Origin: Skermanella sp. TT6
Lineage (GTDB): Bacteria > Pseudomonadota > Alphaproteobacteria > Azospirillales > Azospirillaceae
Reading direction: 5' to 3'
DNA: 64,000 nucleotides
Assembly (NCBI RefSeq): GCF_016653635.2
Contig: NZ_CP067420.1
Coordinates: 2,639,501 to 2,703,500, forward strand
The notes below the pieces were generated by a model. It was not told where the DNA came from. It saw nothing but the letters and a program-made list of their open reading frames with translations, and made no database searches. Numbering within the stretch: position 1 is the stretch's first letter; the number at the start of each line of letters is the position of its first letter. The translations under genes were made by a program, and so were the position numbers. Shown one piece after another: positions 62,635-64,000 of this stretch.

Positions 62635-62969
62635 CAATACACCTTCATCGTCGGATCGATTCGGCGAGCCCAGGCATCCACGCCGCCCATCAGGTTGGTC
62701 GCCTTGTCGAATCCGTTGTGACGCAGCCAGGCGGTCGCCTGGGCGCTCCGCCCGCCGTGATGGCACACGAGAACCACCTGACGATCCTTCGGCAGCTCTC
62801 CGGCCCGCCGGGCCAGCGTGCCCAGGGGGATGCTGGTGCTCCCCTCGATCGCGCAGAGTTCGAACTCCCACGGTTCCCGCACGTCCACCAGGGCAAGGTC
62901 CGCGCCCGACTGGCGCAGACGCTGAAGAGCATCGACATCTATCTGCAGCGGCACTGTGTCGGTCATCAC
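62634..62969 (-). CDS. Single-domain rhodanese-like protein
   Basis: A 111-residue rhodanese. The active-site loop is VLVCHHGGRSAQATAWL with Cys as the persulfide carrier, and the family start LALVDVREPWEFE is present. Such proteins transfer sulfane sulfur to thiols, but the physiological acceptor is unknown. It is translationally coupled to tolC and follows the pcm-family gene; the trio pcm-rhodanese-tolC is common in this group. Confidence 0.88.
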   Translation of the reverse strand: MMTDTVPLQIDVDALQRLRQSGADLALVDVREPWEFELCAIEGSTSIPLGTLARRAGELPKDRQVVLVCHHGGRSAQATAWLRHNGFDKATNLMGGVDAWARRIDPTMKVY

Positions 62970-63026
62970 TCGCTCCTGGTCACTTGATGCCCCGGGTCCG
63001 CATCCGCCGGACTTCGCGGCAGGTCG

Positions 63027-63683
63027 TCAGAACTGGAAGACCGGCTTGGGCTCGAAGCCCGGAAGCAGGGGCGTGGCGGCATCGAACAGGATGCGGCCGG
63101 TCTCGACCTCGCCGGTGCGCTGGAACAGTCGGGCCTGCCCCATCCGCGCGTCCGGCGCCACCACGGTCACCAGCCGGCCGCCGTCGGCCAGCTGCTCCAG
63201 GATCGCCTTCGGCACCTCGGACACGGCGCCGTGGATCAGGATCGCGTCGTAGGGCGCCTGCTTGGCGTAGCCTTCGGTCAGCGGCCCCTGGACCAGGACG
63301 ACGTTGTCGACGCCCAGCTCGCGCAGCGTCTCCTCGGCGCGCGCCGCCAGCTCGGCGTTTTCCTCGAGCGCCACCACGGTCGCCGCCATGCGCGACAGGA
63401 GGGCGCTGGCGTATCCGGTGCCGCAGCCGATGTCGAGCACGATGTCCGTCGGCTTGATCCGCGCTTCCTGCAGGAGGCGGGCGATCACCATGGGCTCGAT
63501 CAGGTACCGGCCCTTGGCGACCGGAATGTCCTCGTCCACATAGGCGAAGCCGCGCGACGCCTTGGGCACGAACAGCTCGCGGGGAATGTTCGACATCGCG
63601 TCGACCAGCGCGCGGTCGGTTACTTTGTTGGGGCGGACCTGCCCTTCGACCATGTTGTAGCGGGCTGCGGAATAATCGGGCAT
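63027..63683 (-). CDS. Protein-L-isoaspartate O-methyltransferase family protein
   Basis: A 218-residue SAM methyltransferase. It begins MPDYSAARYNMVEGQVRPNK. The SAM-binding motif is VLDIGCGTGYASALLSRMA, and the C-terminal LPGFEPKPVFQF is typical of this alphaproteobacterial group. The classical Pcm repairs isoaspartate in aged proteins; this subgroup, linked to tolC, lacks direct proof of that activity. An in-frame ATG at 63710 would add nine residues. It heads the pcm-rhodanese-tolC unit. Confidence 0.85.
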   Translation of the reverse strand: MPDYSAARYNMVEGQVRPNKVTDRALVDAMSNIPRELFVPKASRGFAYVDEDIPVAKGRYLIEPMVIARLLQEARIKPTDIVLDIGCGTGYASALLSRMAATVVALEENAELAARAEETLRELGVDNVVLVQGPLTEGYAKQAPYDAILIHGAVSEVPKAILEQLADGGRLVTVVAPDARMGQARLFQRTGEVETGRILFDAATPLLPGFEPKPVFQF

Positions 63684-63866
63684 GGCAACCGTTTTCTGAT
63701 CTTGTTTCATCCGGCGCGCCGGTCTTCCGCGGCGGAGCGGCGCTGTATCGCCTTATATCCGTCAATGCGTTCGAACACAACGGAGAGCCATCGAAGCGTC
63801 CGACGACGCAGGCGGCCTGTCGCATGTATGCCTCATCGGCGGGCGCACAGGCACGCCGACCGCCGC

Positions 63867-63895
63867 TTGACCGGCGGTTCCGGGCCGGCTATATC
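63867..63895 (+). promoter_or_regulatory. tRNA-Cys promoter
   Basis: TTGACC (63867-63872), a 17-base spacer, then TATATC (63890-63895) form a strong sigma70-type promoter. The tRNA begins 48 bases after the -10. Confidence 0.7.
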
Positions 63896-63943
63896 AGAAC
63901 ACCTCTCCGGAGCCGGCGCGATCAAGGGCCGGCCCCGGCACCT

Positions 63944-64000
63944 GGCGCGGTGGCAGAGTGGTGATGCAGCGGACTGCAAATCCGTATATCCGGGTTCGAT
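63944..64000 (+). tRNA. tRNA-Cys(GCA), 5' part
   Basis: The first 57 bases of a tRNA. The acceptor 5' strand is GGCGCGG. A D-arm (GCAGAGTGGTGATGC) and an anticodon stem-loop with GCA at 63976-63978 follow, then the start of the T-arm (GGGTTCGAT). The variable loop is short. The 3' acceptor strand is cut off by the window end. Confidence 0.93.

Overview
The window is high-GC chromosomal DNA from an alphaproteobacterium, most likely a Rhodospirillales relative of Azospirillum or Skermanella. This is inferred from gene content and order: dusB(nifR3)-ntrB-ntrC-ntrY-ntrX-trkA-dat-hfq-hflX in one direction, a fused ispDF, a lipoyl-bearing pyruvate dehydrogenase E1 beta, and popZ next to valS. Nearly all of it is dense housekeeping DNA with short gaps, many 1-4 nt start/stop overlaps and TTG/GTG starts.

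Layout. 1-2583 (minus): trpG-trpD-trpC-moaC, the last gene cut by the window edge. 2709-4659 (plus): a small copper module, a CueR-type promoter followed by cueR, a YibQ-type divergent polysaccharide deacetylase and a CopZ-like chaperone; it separates trpE from trpGDC. 4715-8107 (minus): trpE and ppiD. 8343-18720 (plus): tpiA, secG, pyrG, eno, ftsB and the pyruvate dehydrogenase genes pdhA-pdhB-pdhC-lpd, followed by lipA, ratA and a non-specific nuclease. 20979-22670 (minus): pncC and ispDF. 22779-35762 (plus): a CcsA-like membrane protein, then the nitrogen-regulation cluster through hflX. 35896-37991: groES-groEL behind a sigma70-type promoter and a CIRCE operator, closed by a strong terminator. 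A 26-residue membrane miniprotein follows, then an inositol-monophosphatase-family gene.

39241-41859 (minus): an SDR dehydrogenase, mazG and a DmeF-like cation exporter. 41999-44946 (plus): a GntR regulator with a plausible operator, an EctD-like Fe(II)/2-oxoglutarate oxygenase and a DRL-like oxidoreductase with a C-terminal SAF domain. This looks like a dedicated catabolic or modification operon of unknown substrate. 44969-54749 (minus): a PhnP-like hydrolase, tatD, metG, holB, tmk, dac, rlpA, ydcF and ilvD.

55060-57550 is an AT-rich island unlike the rest. It holds a good TATAAT promoter, a coiled-coil lipoprotein gene broken by two in-frame stops, an intact Tat-type lipoprotein of unknown function, and an IS5-family element whose transposase also has two in-frame stops. 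Core genes resume on the minus strand with valS, popZ, tolC, a rhodanese and a pcm-family methyltransferase. The window ends inside tRNA-Cys(GCA), which has its own promoter.

I see no CRISPR array, prophage, rRNA or obvious defence system. The items most worth a second look are the GntR/oxygenase/DRL operon, the AT-rich lipoprotein island, the miniprotein after groEL, and the copper module inside the trp genes.
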